Positions 16,510-26,149 are shown, numbered from the stretch's first letter. The stretch: 64,000 bases of DNA from Oscillospiraceae bacterium (GCA_018110905.1 JAGBAZ010000002.1:24260-88259); one strand, 5' to 3'. Made by a program: numbers and translations. The notes: a model not told the origin generated them from the letters alone.

Positions 16510-18789
16510 ATGATCACAAAATCTCAAGCAAAGCGTAAGCAGGACATTAAGACCAAACTTATGGCTGCTATCGCAATGCTGCTCGTGTCCTCCATCATGA
16601 TGGTATCTTCCACCTATGCATGGTTCACACTCTCGACCGCACCTGAGGTAACCGGTATCAACACCGCTGTTGGTGCTAACGGTAACCTCGAAATGGCCCT
16701 TTTGCCCTATGGTAACGATGCCGACAGCATCACTACCACCGTTAGCGATGGTAACAAAGAGTTGGTAGAAAGAAACAAAACCTGGGGTAACCTTGTTGAC
16801 CTTGCTCCCGAAGGTGCAGTGGATTATTACGGTCTTAATGACATCACCCTTTATCCTTCCGCTCTTAATGCAGATATTATGGATGAAGGTAATTTCAACC
16901 CCACCCACATCAGCACCGGATATTTTCTCGATGTGCCCACCTACGGTGCAGACGGACGCATCAGTGAGCTGATCGGAACCCAGACCGGTGTGTTTAATAC
17001 CGAAGGTAGCAATCCGGCATTCTATCCTAACGCCGCAGAACAGAACGGTGTTCGCGCAATCGGTTCCGCTTCCGGCCTTACCCCCAGACAGCTTGCCTAC
17101 CGCAACGCTGTTGCCGCAGGTAACACCGCTGCTTCTCAGGCAAAAACCTTTGCATCCCGTTCTCTCAATGCAAACGGCAGTGCTCTTGCAGATATTGCTA
17201 TTGCACATGCACTCGACCCTAATGCTAAATTTGATGCAGCCGACGTTACCGCACTTCGCGCTATGATCGACAGCCTTGATGGCGTAGATGCAGCAGAAGG
17301 CGCTACCGCAAAAGACGGTGTTATCGATTATCTCGAAAGAGCATATATGCAGTATATCCTTGCTGAAGCTGCATCCCTCGGCAAAGAAGATGCTGTATAT
17401 TCCGCTGTTGCAGGTAAAGTAAATGCAGAAGGCGCAACTCTTGCAGGCATTATAACCGAATTTGAAGGTCAGGGTGTAACTCTTCCCGATGCTTTCAACA
17501 ATGCTGTTACTCAGTTCAACGGTATTGTAAGTGCGGTAGGAACAGCAGAAGAGGCTCTCGAAGCGGCTGAAGCAAAAATTGCAAGTGGTACTACTGAACT
17601 TGCATGGGCAGATATCAGCGGAGCTGTAACTCCTCTTATCAAATCTGAAGCAATGACCGTTAACGGACTTACCATGGATCAGGTCAAAGCTGACATCAAC
17701 AAGCTCGTTCAGTCCGTTCTTTCCCAGGGCGGTATCAATCTCGTTCTCGGAAGCGGTGCAGGCGTTTATGCCGATATCGCAGACCAGTGCGGAAACTATG
17801 ATGCAAGTATCGTCATTGATAAAATCAACTATCCTGTAGGAAGCGACAGTGGTGTTGAAGATGTTGCCGCAACCATGAAAACCAACGGACTCAACCCGAG
17901 TTATCTTTCTGCAATCGGTGTTGAAGTAAGCGGAAAAGCTCCTTCCGCAGGCGCAAACGACAACATGCCTATCTCCGACATTTACGGATATATTATCGAC
18001 CTTGCTTTCCGCACCAACGCATCCAGCTCCAACCTTCTCCTCCAGCAGGAAGGCGTTGACCGCATTTATGACGGAAACACCAACGAGGATACTATGGGCA
18101 ACGGTTCTTCGATGATCTTCAAAGCAACCACAGCAGACTTCAACGAGACCCAGGTCAAAGGCCTTATGGACGCAATCCGCATTGTTTTCTTCAACCCGGA
18201 TGATAACTCTGTTGTTGCAACCGCAAAACTTGATACCGCAGCCGCTGAACTTACCGGCGACGGCTGGAAAGCATATCTCTACCTTTATGAAAACAGCGCA
18301 TCCGGCGAAGTCAGAAGCAGCGATAATGCAATCATGGCTCTTAACCAGAACGAAGCACATGCTCTTTCCGTTCTTGTTTATCTTGACGGTAACGAAGTTG
18401 AAAACAAAGACGTTGCAGCAACCGGTTCCACTTCCATGACCGGTTCTCTCAACCTTCAGTTTGCTTCTTCCGCAGAGCTTGTTCCTATGGAATATGCTGA
18501 CCTTCATATCACCGGCAACCAGGCTGACGATGATGATACTGAGGAAACCACTACTAACATTACAAATGTTAGTGTAACTGGCGAAACCGGTGTCACTGCA
18601 ACAGCAGTACTTAAAGGTGAAAATATCGAAATTACTCTTACCGGTTATACTGACGGCCAGACCGTAACTGTTGATACTGGTGCCGGTGCTGCTCCTGCAA
18701 CAGTAACCGAAGGTAAGATTACTGTTGCCGCACCTGAAGGTTTTAATGCAACTACAAGTACTGTAACAGTAAATGTAACTAACCCTTAA
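16510..18789 (+). CDS. Probable major fibre subunit with SipW/TasA-type signal
   Basis: A 759-aa secreted protein. After a basic start (KSQAKRKQDIK) comes a hydrophobic core and the cleavage-site region MMVSSTYAWFTLSTAPEV, the pattern of SipW-dependent signal peptides. Residues near 90-130 (NKTWGNLVDL) and 640-680 (LVYLDGNEVENKD, then LNLQF) are shared with the 1624-aa product at 31151, showing common descent. The last 80 residues form a Thr/Val-rich Ig-like add-on. Codon choice is strongly biased (ggt, acc, aac), suggesting high expression. ATG 16510 has AAAGGA nine bases upstream. Two stem-loops follow the gene. Processing by one of the two neighbouring peptidases and polymerisation like TasA are inferred. 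Confidence 0.75.
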   Translation: MITKSQAKRKQDIKTKLMAAIAMLLVSSIMMVSSTYAWFTLSTAPEVTGINTAVGANGNLEMALLPYGNDADSITTTVSDGNKELVERNKTWGNLVDLAPEGAVDYYGLNDITLYPSALNADIMDEGNFNPTHISTGYFLDVPTYGADGRISELIGTQTGVFNTEGSNPAFYPNAAEQNGVRAIGSASGLTPRQLAYRNAVAAGNTAASQAKTFASRSLNANGSALADIAIAHALDPNAKFDAADVTALRAMIDSLDGVDAAEGATAKDGVIDYLERAYMQYILAEAASLGKEDAVYSAVAGKVNAEGATLAGIITEFEGQGVTLPDAFNNAVTQFNGIVSAVGTAEEALEAAEAKIASGTTELAWADISGAVTPLIKSEAMTVNGLTMDQVKADINKLVQSVLSQGGINLVLGSGAGVYADIADQCGNYDASIVIDKINYPVGSDSGVEDVAATMKTNGLNPSYLSAIGVEVSGKAPSAGANDNMPISDIYGYIIDLAFRTNASSSNLLLQQEGVDRIYDGNTNEDTMGNGSSMIFKATTADFNETQVKGLMDAIRIVFFNPDDNSVVATAKLDTAAAELTGDGWKAYLYLYENSASGEVRSSDNAIMALNQNEAHALSVLVYLDGNEVENKDVAATGSTSMTGSLNLQFASSAELVPMEYADLHITGNQADDDDTEETTTNITNVSVTGETGVTATAVLKGENIEITLTGYTDGQTVTVDTGAGAAPATVTEGKITVAAPEGFNATTSTVTVNVTNP

Positions 18790-18831
18790 GGATATAATTT
18801 TATCCAGATAAAAAGCGAAAGCTGAAAAAAT

Positions 18832-18889
18832 ATTCCTGCCCCGGTTTCCGGGGCAGGAATCAAAGAAAAACGCCCGGTTGGGGGTTTTT
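18832..18889 (+). promoter_or_regulatory. Two stem-loops after the probable major subunit gene
   Basis: The first is a 13-bp perfect stem ATTCCTGCCCCGG (18832-18844 with 18848-18860) without a + strand U-run. The second pairs AAAAACGCCC with GGGGGTTTTT (18866-18889) and is followed a few bases later by a T-run. Together they could stabilise the upstream message and partly terminate, lowering expression of downstream genes. Confidence 0.7.
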
Positions 18890-18999
18890 CCGCCCTTTTT
18901 TGAATGGAAAAAACGGCGGAAAAGCCCGCAACCATTACGCATTTTATTTTATATATAAAATAAATTATAGAAAATATTAATAAGAAAGGAAGGCGCCGG

Positions 19000-20118
19000 T
19001 TGAACAAACAGAAAATCAAAGACAAAAAAAGGGCAAGACGAACATTGATCTATCTCTATATGCTGTTTATTCTTTTTTCGCTGTTTGTCGGCGTTTCCTA
19101 TACATGGTTCACCCTTTCAAGAACCCCGAGGGTAAGTAACCTTAACGTTTACGTAAACAGCAGCCCGGGAATGGAACTTTCCATAGACATGGAGGAATGG
19201 AATCTTCAGCTCGATTTCTGGGATATTATAAACCACACAGACCCTCTTGACGAGGAAAAGGAAAAACCGGTTCTGCTTCCGGTAACATGGTCCGAAGAAG
19301 ACCAATGCTTTTATGCCGCGGCCTATGGTGCGGACGGAAGGCTTAAACATTACCGGGAATGGCTTTCGCTTTCGGACGAGAGGAACGCAAACAAACAGAA
19401 TTTCGAAAACTATTACATAAAAGCCACATTCTATGCCCGTTCGGGCCAGCCGGCGGAAATTTCCCTTTCGCCCGCGGTTGAAGTAAGCGAAGGCGTTGCC
19501 GGAGCGGGAACTTATGTAAGGGGTGTTCCTATCTGGAACCCGGGTCACGAAGAGATCCGCGAGGAAGAGGACGAAGAAGGAAACATCATCGAAATCAAAG
19601 AATGGGTCGGAATGGGCCACGAAAACGGCGGCCAGGGCGCGGAAAAAGCTATCCGCTACGGATTCCGCACAACGCTTCTTGTTCCGAACGAGGAAGGGGA
19701 ATTTGTTCCCGCCCCGGACCAGGAACCGGAATTTGTGATTTTTGAGCCGAACTGTGAAACCCATGTTTATGCCGATGAAGGTTATATCCCGACGGAAAGC
19801 ATGGACGGAACAGAGGACCTTATCGACCCGGAAAAGATAATTTTGCAAAGCACAAGTTTTTGGGATGAAGCGGCGCCGATGGAACACGGAGTTGTTATCC
19901 ACACTCTTGGTGATTTTATTGACCGGGAAGGAAACGTTGTTGATCCGCCGAAGCTTTTTACCATAAAAACCGGCGAAATTGTCCAGATAGAACTTTACAT
20001 CTGGCTTGAAGGTCAGGACATAGACTGTACGAACCAGAGCAGCGACGCGAAAATTGAAGCGAACATTCAGTTTTCCGGAAAGACCGAAAACCAGTCCGGT
20101 CTTGTAAAAATCGAGTAA
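19000..20118 (+). CDS. TasA-like secreted protein (SipW-type signal)
   Basis: A 372-aa protein starting at TTG 19000 after AAGAAAGGAAGG. The N-terminus is basic, then hydrophobic, then GVSYTWFTLSRTPRVS, matching the cleavage region of the other fibre proteins in this locus. The body is acidic and beta-rich. The C-terminus carries the locus-specific motif LYIWLEGQDIDCTNQSSDAK followed by IEANIQF. The next gene is the first signal peptidase. Likely a minor subunit or cap; the particular role is not known. Confidence 0.72.
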   Translation: MNKQKIKDKKRARRTLIYLYMLFILFSLFVGVSYTWFTLSRTPRVSNLNVYVNSSPGMELSIDMEEWNLQLDFWDIINHTDPLDEEKEKPVLLPVTWSEEDQCFYAAAYGADGRLKHYREWLSLSDERNANKQNFENYYIKATFYARSGQPAEISLSPAVEVSEGVAGAGTYVRGVPIWNPGHEEIREEEDEEGNIIEIKEWVGMGHENGGQGAEKAIRYGFRTTLLVPNEEGEFVPAPDQEPEFVIFEPNCETHVYADEGYIPTESMDGTEDLIDPEKIILQSTSFWDEAAPMEHGVVIHTLGDFIDREGNVVDPPKLFTIKTGEIVQIELYIWLEGQDIDCTNQSSDAKIEANIQFSGKTENQSGLVKIE

Positions 20119-20184
20119 TATTAGCAATAGCAGGCACGCTATGCTTTTATATAAATTGCAAAGAAAAGAAGGGAGAAATCCAAA

Positions 20185-21168
20185 ATGAAAAAAGAGCAAG
20201 AAACGGCCGCGGTACAGATTCCTCAGGAAGCTGAAGGGGAAGTAATAGTTGCGGAAGAAGAAAGCAAAGGCAAACGAATTCTGAACACAATTGTAAACGT
20301 TGTTCTTATTGTTGCCATTGCATTGGCAGCTGTTTGTACATATGCGTCCTATGTTTCAACTTCAGGCAACGGTGTCCCCAACATTTTCGGTGTAAGGATT
20401 TTCTCCATTCAGACCGAATCAATGTACCCCACCCTGCTTCCCGGTGACCTTATTTTTGATACCGGTGTAAAAGAACCCGAAGAACTTCGCAAAGATGACA
20501 TCATCACCTACTGGACAGTCATTAACGGCGAACGCGTTCTCAATACGCATAGAATCCACGAAATTTATGACGGCGGCGGCTATCTTATCTTCTCCACCAA
20601 GGGTGATAACAACACCTCGGCCGACCCTCTTACCGTACACGAATCGGAAATCGTCGGTAAATATTCTTTCCGCGTTCCGGGTGTCGGCAAAGTTTTCGAT
20701 TATCTCCAGACAAGCACCGGATTCCTTATTGTAATCGTAATCCCGGTCTTCCTTTTCTTCCTTTTCCACCTTGTTCAGTTCTTCAGAGTTCTGTTTGAAT
20801 ATCAGAACGTTAAAAACCGCATTAAGTTTGAGCAGGAACGCGGCCGCACCGAAGACCTTATCGATCAGGAACAGAAACGCCAGAGCGAAGCCCAGGCAGC
20901 TGCAAGACTTAAGATGGAAGAAGAACTTCGCGAACGTCTGAGAGCGGAGATCATGGCTTCCATGGCGGCACAGCAGGCGGCGGCACCCGCAGCAGAGGAA
21001 GTTCCCGCAGAAGAAGCTCCTGCAGAAGAAGAAAAACCTTCTGAAGAACCGGCGGAAGAAACCCCCGCAGAAGAAGCTTCCGAAGAAGAAACCGTTTCCG
21101 AAGAAGCAGAAGAAAAAGTTGAAGAAGCTGCTGATGAAGCAGCCGACAAAACGGAGGAAAATGCTTAA
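20185..21168 (+). CDS. sipW: ER/SipW-type signal peptidase I with acidic C-terminal tail
   Basis: A 327-aa membrane peptidase of family S26B. Catalytic Ser79 is in QTESMYPTLLPGD and the base is His122 in NTHRIHEI rather than Lys, the hallmark of SipW/ER-type enzymes. The conserved Asp region is STKGDNNTSAD (137-147). Two spans (about 33-53 and 180-205) place the active site outside. Residues about 210-327 form a cytoplasmic coiled coil followed by a Glu/Ala/Pro-rich tail, not usual for SipW, which may bind a cytoplasmic partner such as the adjacent ATPase (inference). It should cleave the AWF-type signals encoded around it. Confidence 0.88.
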   Translation: MKKEQETAAVQIPQEAEGEVIVAEEESKGKRILNTIVNVVLIVAIALAAVCTYASYVSTSGNGVPNIFGVRIFSIQTESMYPTLLPGDLIFDTGVKEPEELRKDDIITYWTVINGERVLNTHRIHEIYDGGGYLIFSTKGDNNTSADPLTVHESEIVGKYSFRVPGVGKVFDYLQTSTGFLIVIVIPVFLFFLFHLVQFFRVLFEYQNVKNRIKFEQERGRTEDLIDQEQKRQSEAQAAARLKMEEELRERLRAEIMASMAAQQAAAPAAEEVPAEEAPAEEEKPSEEPAEETPAEEASEEETVSEEAEEKVEEAADEAADKTEENA

Positions 21169-21205
21169 GGCTTGATTTGTCCTCCGGGAAAAACAGGTGA
21201 AAAGC

Positions 21206-22765
21206 ATGGATAATTTCTATAACTATTTTACAGAAGATATCGGACGGGTGTTCCAGGCGCTTGTCGAAGTTATAAGCGCGGTTTTCAATTTTCTGAATTA
21301 TCTGTTCAACTTCCCGATGCGAATGAACATAATCAAAGAGCACAGCGAAACTTTCAGCACCACCGACTGGGTGATGCTGCTTATCGCAAACATAATGATC
21401 ATTGCGGTTTGCGTGCTTATCATATATTTTGTGGGAAAACTTATCCGGAAAATTTTCTTCGGCGGAATTTCCCGCAAAGAATATGAAAAAATGGCTGTTC
21501 AGGTACGTTCGCTTCAAAGAGAACTTATGCGTTCCAATTATGAGAAAGACAAGATACTTTCCATGAAAATGGGCGAATATGAACCCCCGGAAGAAGAGGA
21601 AGAAAAAAAGGAAGGCGAAGAGGAGGAAACAGCCATTGTTTCCAACAGAAACACACTCCAGTCCCCTTGTGTTGATCCTTCCGACAGCCGTTTCTTCCGT
21701 CTTACCTGCGTTGATAACTTTTACAAAACCGAATATGAAGAGCCGGTATATGACAACAAGATAAACCTTGAACAGATTTGCGACAGGTTCAGAAAATTTG
21801 CTGCTTCCCAGCTCAAACTTTATTACGACATCGACATGATGCGTTATTTCCTTGCATCAATGGGAACCTCGAGGATCATCATTCTCCAGGGTATTTCCGG
21901 TACCGGTAAAACTTCCCTGCCTTATGCGTTCGGAAAATTTGTTCAGAAAGACACAACCGTTGTTTCGGTACAGCCTTCCTGGCGTGAAAGAACCGAACTT
22001 TACGGTTACTTCAACGAATTTACAAAACGCTATGCCGAAACAGAATTCCTGCAGGCAATTTATGAATGCAACTATTTCCGCGACCCACATATAGTAATTC
22101 TGGACGAAATGAACATCGCCCGTGTTGAGTATTATTTTGCGGAAATGCTCTCCATCCTTGAAATGCCTCTTCAGGAAGAATGGAAAGTAGATATCGTAAC
22201 CGCGGTTTGGGATAACGACCCTTGCCTTATCGACGGAGGAAAAGTTCAGATTACAAACAACGTCTGGATAGTCGGTACCATCAACAACGACGACTCTACC
22301 TTCGCCGTTGCGGATAAAGTTTACGACCGTGCAATTCCGATAGACCTTGACAGCAGAGCAGACCCCTTTGAATGTGAACTTACAGACCCTGTTTACATTT
22401 CCACAGACCACCTTAACGATCTTTTTGAAGAAGCAAAGGAAAACTATCCCGTTTCCCAGGAAGTTATTGATAAACTTGAACTTGTAAACGCATATCTTAT
22501 CAAAAACTTCCGTCTTGCTTTCGGTAACCGAATTATGAAACAGATAAACGACTTTGTTCCCTGTTTCATCGGCTGCGGCGGAACGGAAATGCAGGCGATC
22601 GACTTTATCGTTGCAAAGAAAGTTCTCCGTAAGTTTGAATCTCTCAGCCTTGGTTTTATGAAAGACGAACTTACAAAGTTCAGCAACTATCTTGATAAAG
22701 TTTTCGGAAAAAACACAATGGTTATCTGCAAAGATTATATAGAGCAACTTAAGAAGAACAACTGA
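21206..22765 (+). CDS. Membrane-tethered McrB/MoxR-like AAA+ ATPase
   Basis: A 519-aa protein with an amphipathic N-terminus, one membrane span (about 55-78), a coiled and Glu-rich linker (about 90-145) and an AAA+ domain. Walker A is GISGTGKT (229-236), Walker B IVILDEMNIAR (296-306), sensor 1 VGTINNDDSTFAV, and an arginine-finger-like VYDRAIPIDL, all characteristic of the McrB branch. No DNA-recognition domain is present. ATG 21206 follows ACAGGTG by seven bases. It lies between the signal peptidase and a coiled-coil protein resembling the usual partner of McrB-like ATPases. A role as a motor for fibre export or assembly, rather than restriction, is my inference. Confidence 0.8.
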   Translation: MDNFYNYFTEDIGRVFQALVEVISAVFNFLNYLFNFPMRMNIIKEHSETFSTTDWVMLLIANIMIIAVCVLIIYFVGKLIRKIFFGGISRKEYEKMAVQVRSLQRELMRSNYEKDKILSMKMGEYEPPEEEEEKKEGEEEETAIVSNRNTLQSPCVDPSDSRFFRLTCVDNFYKTEYEEPVYDNKINLEQICDRFRKFAASQLKLYYDIDMMRYFLASMGTSRIIILQGISGTGKTSLPYAFGKFVQKDTTVVSVQPSWRERTELYGYFNEFTKRYAETEFLQAIYECNYFRDPHIVILDEMNIARVEYYFAEMLSILEMPLQEEWKVDIVTAVWDNDPCLIDGGKVQITNNVWIVGTINNDDSTFAVADKVYDRAIPIDLDSRADPFECELTDPVYISTDHLNDLFEEAKENYPVSQEVIDKLELVNAYLIKNFRLAFGNRIMKQINDFVPCFIGCGGTEMQAIDFIVAKKVLRKFESLSLGFMKDELTKFSNYLDKVFGKNTMVICKDYIEQLKKNN

Positions 22766-22788
22766 TTCTTCATGAAAGGAGCCGCTTT

Positions 22789-24768
22789 ATGGCGACAGCG
22801 AAAAAAAACACCGGCAAAACCGGAGCCAAAAAGGATTCTTTTATAGATCCGATTTATCAAAAATACACTAAAAGTGTTATAAGAGCTCTTGGAAGCACGG
22901 AGTTTTATGAGTTTTTCATGGACGCTGTTTCAAGAGCGGAAAACAGATTCCAGTTTTCCAACAGAAAAATGGAAAAAACTGTTGACCTCAACTGGGTCGA
23001 TATTATCGAAGAAAGCCTTCCGGCAATTCAGAACATTATATCGAGCCCGAGAAACATAATCAAAGAGGACGAACTTATTGTAAACGTGGCCAATGCGAAA
23101 AAAGCAGGTTCGGACGTTGTTCGTCACCTTGCCCAGCATGCAAGCCTTGTTGAAAAATATGATTACAACACCGGCGAAGTCCGCCCGAGCAAACTTATGC
23201 AGAAGTACCGTGAAGATACGGTTGGCCTTTACGAAAACCGCCTTGTTTTCACTGCGCTTGAAGCTGCATATCAGTTTGTAAAAATTCGTCACGATGCGCT
23301 TTTCGGTGCCATGAACGATGAATTCGGTGCAAAGCTTAAAATCGATTCCACAATGGAAACCGCAACGGAAATGGTGCATATGGATATGTTCATGCACATC
23401 AAGGAAACGGACAGCGCCATTGAAACCGATGAAAAAAACAGCGATGTTTTTGCAAGGATCTCCAAAATTTACAGAATCCTCAGCGTTCTTATGCAAAGCC
23501 AGTTTGCCCAGCAGATGGCAAAGCTTTCGAGGGTAAAGGGTGCTCTTACCAAGACGAACATTCTTAAAAAGAACCCCAACTACCGCAGAGCGATGGAACT
23601 TCTGGAATTCCTAAGAAGTTATGATAACATAGGCTATACAATAAGGGTTGTTGAACAGAACCCAGAGATAAACGAAGAGCTTGAAAGAGATATTTACCAC
23701 AACATTCTGTTCAACTATCTTATCCTTAAGGGATATCTTGAGGACGAAAGAGACCGCAGGATCCCGACTCCTTCGAGAACGAAAAAGCGCGCTCTTAAAC
23801 CAAAATTTGTTAAAGAGATTATCGAAGAACTTACGGAGGATTATGATCTTCCGGATATCGAGATCCGCAAAGTTCTTATAGAAGAACTTACCAAAGAGCA
23901 GCTTATGCTTGAGGAAGAAGCTGAACGCCGCCGCCTTGTTGAAGAACAGGAACAGCGCAAGCGCGAGGAAATGGAACGTCTTCGCCTTGAAGCCGAGGCG
24001 GAAAAAGAACGTCAGCGCAAAGCGGAAGAGGCGGAAAAAGAACGCCGCCGCCAGGAAGAGGAAGCAGAAAAACAGCGTCTTTTCATGGAACGCATGGAAA
24101 GAGAAGCGGAAGACCGCCGCAGATGCAAACTCTTTGCCGACGAACTTGCTTATTTCGCAGAGCATCTTGAAGAAAAGCAGGAAGCAAGAGAAGCTGCAAT
24201 TGCAAAGCGGCTTGAAGAAATCAAAGCCTTTGAAGAAGCCGAAAGACTTCGCGAAGAAGAAAAACAGCGCAAGGCCGAAGAGGAAGCCCGTCTTCTTCGT
24301 GAAAAAGAGGCCGAAGAAGCCCGTATTCAGAATATACAGGCTGAAAAAGAAGCGGAAGAACGCAGAAGATGCGAAATTTTCCAAAAAGAACTGGAAAATT
24401 TCCAAAGCCATCTGGAACAGCAGAAAAACGAGAGAGATTCCGCGGAAATCCGCCGCATAAAAGATCAGGAGGCTTTCGAGGAAACGGCAAAGCTTATGGA
24501 AGAAGCCGAGCAGCGTAAAATCGAAGCCGAAAAACAGGAACGCGAAGAGCGGGAACGCATTATTCGCGAAAAAGAAATGCGCAGGGAACAGGAAGAAAAA
24601 GATTCCGTTCTTGCAAAACCCTATCAGGAAGAAATCGTTGTATTCCTCAATGCCCTTCCGGGAAGAATTGTCCAGAGAGAAGCGGAAGAAAGAAGAATCC
24701 GCGCGGAAAAAGAGCAGCGTGAACTTGAGCGCCAGCGCCGCATAGCTGCCCGCAAGGCAAGAGGATAA
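22789..24768 (+). CDS. Coiled-coil protein with DUF2357-like N-terminal region, partner of the AAA+ ATPase
   Basis: A 659-aa soluble protein. The N-terminal 350 residues contain VGLYENRLVFTALEAAYQFV and LKKNPNYRRAMELLEFL, resembling the DUF2357 module that accompanies McrB-like ATPases (recognised by eye, not searched). Residues about 370-659 are an almost unbroken Glu/Arg/Lys coiled coil with two related segments (EDRRRCKLFADELAYFAEHL and EERRRCEIFQKELENFQSHL). There is no PD-(D/E)XK nuclease motif, unlike restriction relatives. The start lies 23 bases after the ATPase stop with AAAGGAG upstream. Probably forms a complex with the ATPase on the inner membrane face. Confidence 0.65.
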   Translation: MATAKKNTGKTGAKKDSFIDPIYQKYTKSVIRALGSTEFYEFFMDAVSRAENRFQFSNRKMEKTVDLNWVDIIEESLPAIQNIISSPRNIIKEDELIVNVANAKKAGSDVVRHLAQHASLVEKYDYNTGEVRPSKLMQKYREDTVGLYENRLVFTALEAAYQFVKIRHDALFGAMNDEFGAKLKIDSTMETATEMVHMDMFMHIKETDSAIETDEKNSDVFARISKIYRILSVLMQSQFAQQMAKLSRVKGALTKTNILKKNPNYRRAMELLEFLRSYDNIGYTIRVVEQNPEINEELERDIYHNILFNYLILKGYLEDERDRRIPTPSRTKKRALKPKFVKEIIEELTEDYDLPDIEIRKVLIEELTKEQLMLEEEAERRRLVEEQEQRKREEMERLRLEAEAEKERQRKAEEAEKERRRQEEEAEKQRLFMERMEREAEDRRRCKLFADELAYFAEHLEEKQEAREAAIAKRLEEIKAFEEAERLREEEKQRKAEEEARLLREKEAEEARIQNIQAEKEAEERRRCEIFQKELENFQSHLEQQKNERDSAEIRRIKDQEAFEETAKLMEEAEQRKIEAEKQEREERERIIREKEMRREQEEKDSVLAKPYQEEIVVFLNALPGRIVQREAEERRIRAEKEQRELERQRRIAARKARG

Positions 24769-24805
24769 AAAAGCGTTTCAGAAAGCAGAGTGAGAGGTAA
24801 CCGCT

Positions 24806-26143
24806 ATGACAAAGATATATTTTAAGTTAATAGCAATGGCTCTTGCACTGCTGCTTTCTGTTTCGGTGCTGATAATGTCCTCCTATGCATGGATGGTGCT
24901 TTCGAGCAGCCCTGCTGTAACGGGTATCAAAGTTATTATCGGCGGCGGAAACACAATTCTTGTCGCCCCCGATACTGCAGAGGAAATCAACGGGGAAATA
25001 TATCATTATCCGGGATATTTTTCGGATAAGCTTAATTTCGGAACATATCAAAATTACGATTACCTCAAAGAACTTGGCGGACTTACCCCGGTTTCGACAA
25101 CGAACGGCATCGACTGGTTTTTGCCGGCTTATTATTCCGCAGGCGACCCGGAAGTGCAGTCCGGTAAAGTTTTAAGCGGTGTTATGAAAGATGTTTCGGA
25201 ATTCAAAGCGGACAGCGAACTTTCCCATGCAAATCTTTCTTCGGAAGAAAAAGATAAAATAAAAGAGGGAAATTACATCTATCTTGATTTCTGGGTGGTT
25301 TCGCCCGGCGGCGATTACACCCTTCGCGTTTCCACCGGAGATGAAGATGCAAACGGCGGAAGTTTTGTAACGGATCTTCCGGAAGCAAAAAAGATAGCCG
25401 ACGAATATACCCTTTCCATACCGGAAGGAAAAGCTTCTGCGGCTGTACGCATCGGTTTTCTTGCAAACGATTCCCAGCTTACCGATGATACAATGCTTGA
25501 ATATCAGCAAAGCGGTTACGCCGATGACCGTTACACCGCATTAAAAGGTATTTATATGGAACCGGATTCCGGAACGGCTTATCTTGATTCGGACCATTTT
25601 ACCGTTTATGAACCGAACGGCGATTTGCATCCGCTTAACCCTAAGCTTGACGGAAGCTATGTTCAGACAAATCCTCTTGGCTATGAAAACGGGATTATAA
25701 CCGAAAACAAGAATTTTTCCGATCATCTCACCGTCCAGCTTTCCGGATCTTGGGCAGCAGCGGACAGCGGAGAAGAAACGATTCTTGAACAGAAGTTCCA
25801 GACCGCCTTGCTTCCATGGGCCGATCGTAATGAACTTTCGGAAAAAGAAATCACCGACCGTTTTTACAAAGAAGCCCTTCAGGGACAGATTTCTCCGTTT
25901 TATATAAAAGGAGATTTTATAAGAGATTCGCGGAATTTAACAGCCAATATGTCCGAAGACGAACTTGAAAAATTATTTAACGCAGGCGCAACGGAAAATG
26001 TCTATATTGTAAAGCTGGAGCAAAACAAGCCCCAGAGAATAAGAATGTTTATCTGGTTGGAAGGACAGGATGTGGACTGCATTGACGGAATCGATGCTTC
26101 GCGCATTGCGGTGAACATTGAATTTGCCGGCGGCAGTGAATAA
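24806..26143 (+). CDS. TasA-like secreted protein (SipW-type signal)
   Basis: A 445-aa protein. Signal region: KIYFKLIAMALALLL, then IMSSYAWMVLSSSPAVTGI. The mature part is beta-rich, with YIYLDFWVVSPGGDYTLRVS and a C-terminal MFIWLEGQDVDCIDGIDASR plus IAVNIEFAG, the same motif as the proteins at 14942 and 19000. The gene ends seven bases before the second signal peptidase. ATG 24806 is preceded by GAGAGG. Likely a fibre subunit; position in the fibre is unknown. Confidence 0.72.
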   Translation: MTKIYFKLIAMALALLLSVSVLIMSSYAWMVLSSSPAVTGIKVIIGGGNTILVAPDTAEEINGEIYHYPGYFSDKLNFGTYQNYDYLKELGGLTPVSTTNGIDWFLPAYYSAGDPEVQSGKVLSGVMKDVSEFKADSELSHANLSSEEKDKIKEGNYIYLDFWVVSPGGDYTLRVSTGDEDANGGSFVTDLPEAKKIADEYTLSIPEGKASAAVRIGFLANDSQLTDDTMLEYQQSGYADDRYTALKGIYMEPDSGTAYLDSDHFTVYEPNGDLHPLNPKLDGSYVQTNPLGYENGIITENKNFSDHLTVQLSGSWAAADSGEETILEQKFQTALLPWADRNELSEKEITDRFYKEALQGQISPFYIKGDFIRDSRNLTANMSEDELEKLFNAGATENVYIVKLEQNKPQRIRMFIWLEGQDVDCIDGIDASRIAVNIEFAGGSE

Positions 26144-26149
26144 TAAATT

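Noticed and set aside
18832..18860. Intrinsic terminator ending the fibre operon after the major subunit
   Set aside because: The U-run lies on the minus-strand side of this stem; on the + strand A-rich sequence follows, so complete termination is unlikely.
21206..24768. A McrBC-type restriction system
   Set aside because: The ATPase has a membrane span and no DNA-binding domain, and the partner lacks any PD-(D/E)XK pattern; the genes sit within a surface-protein operon.
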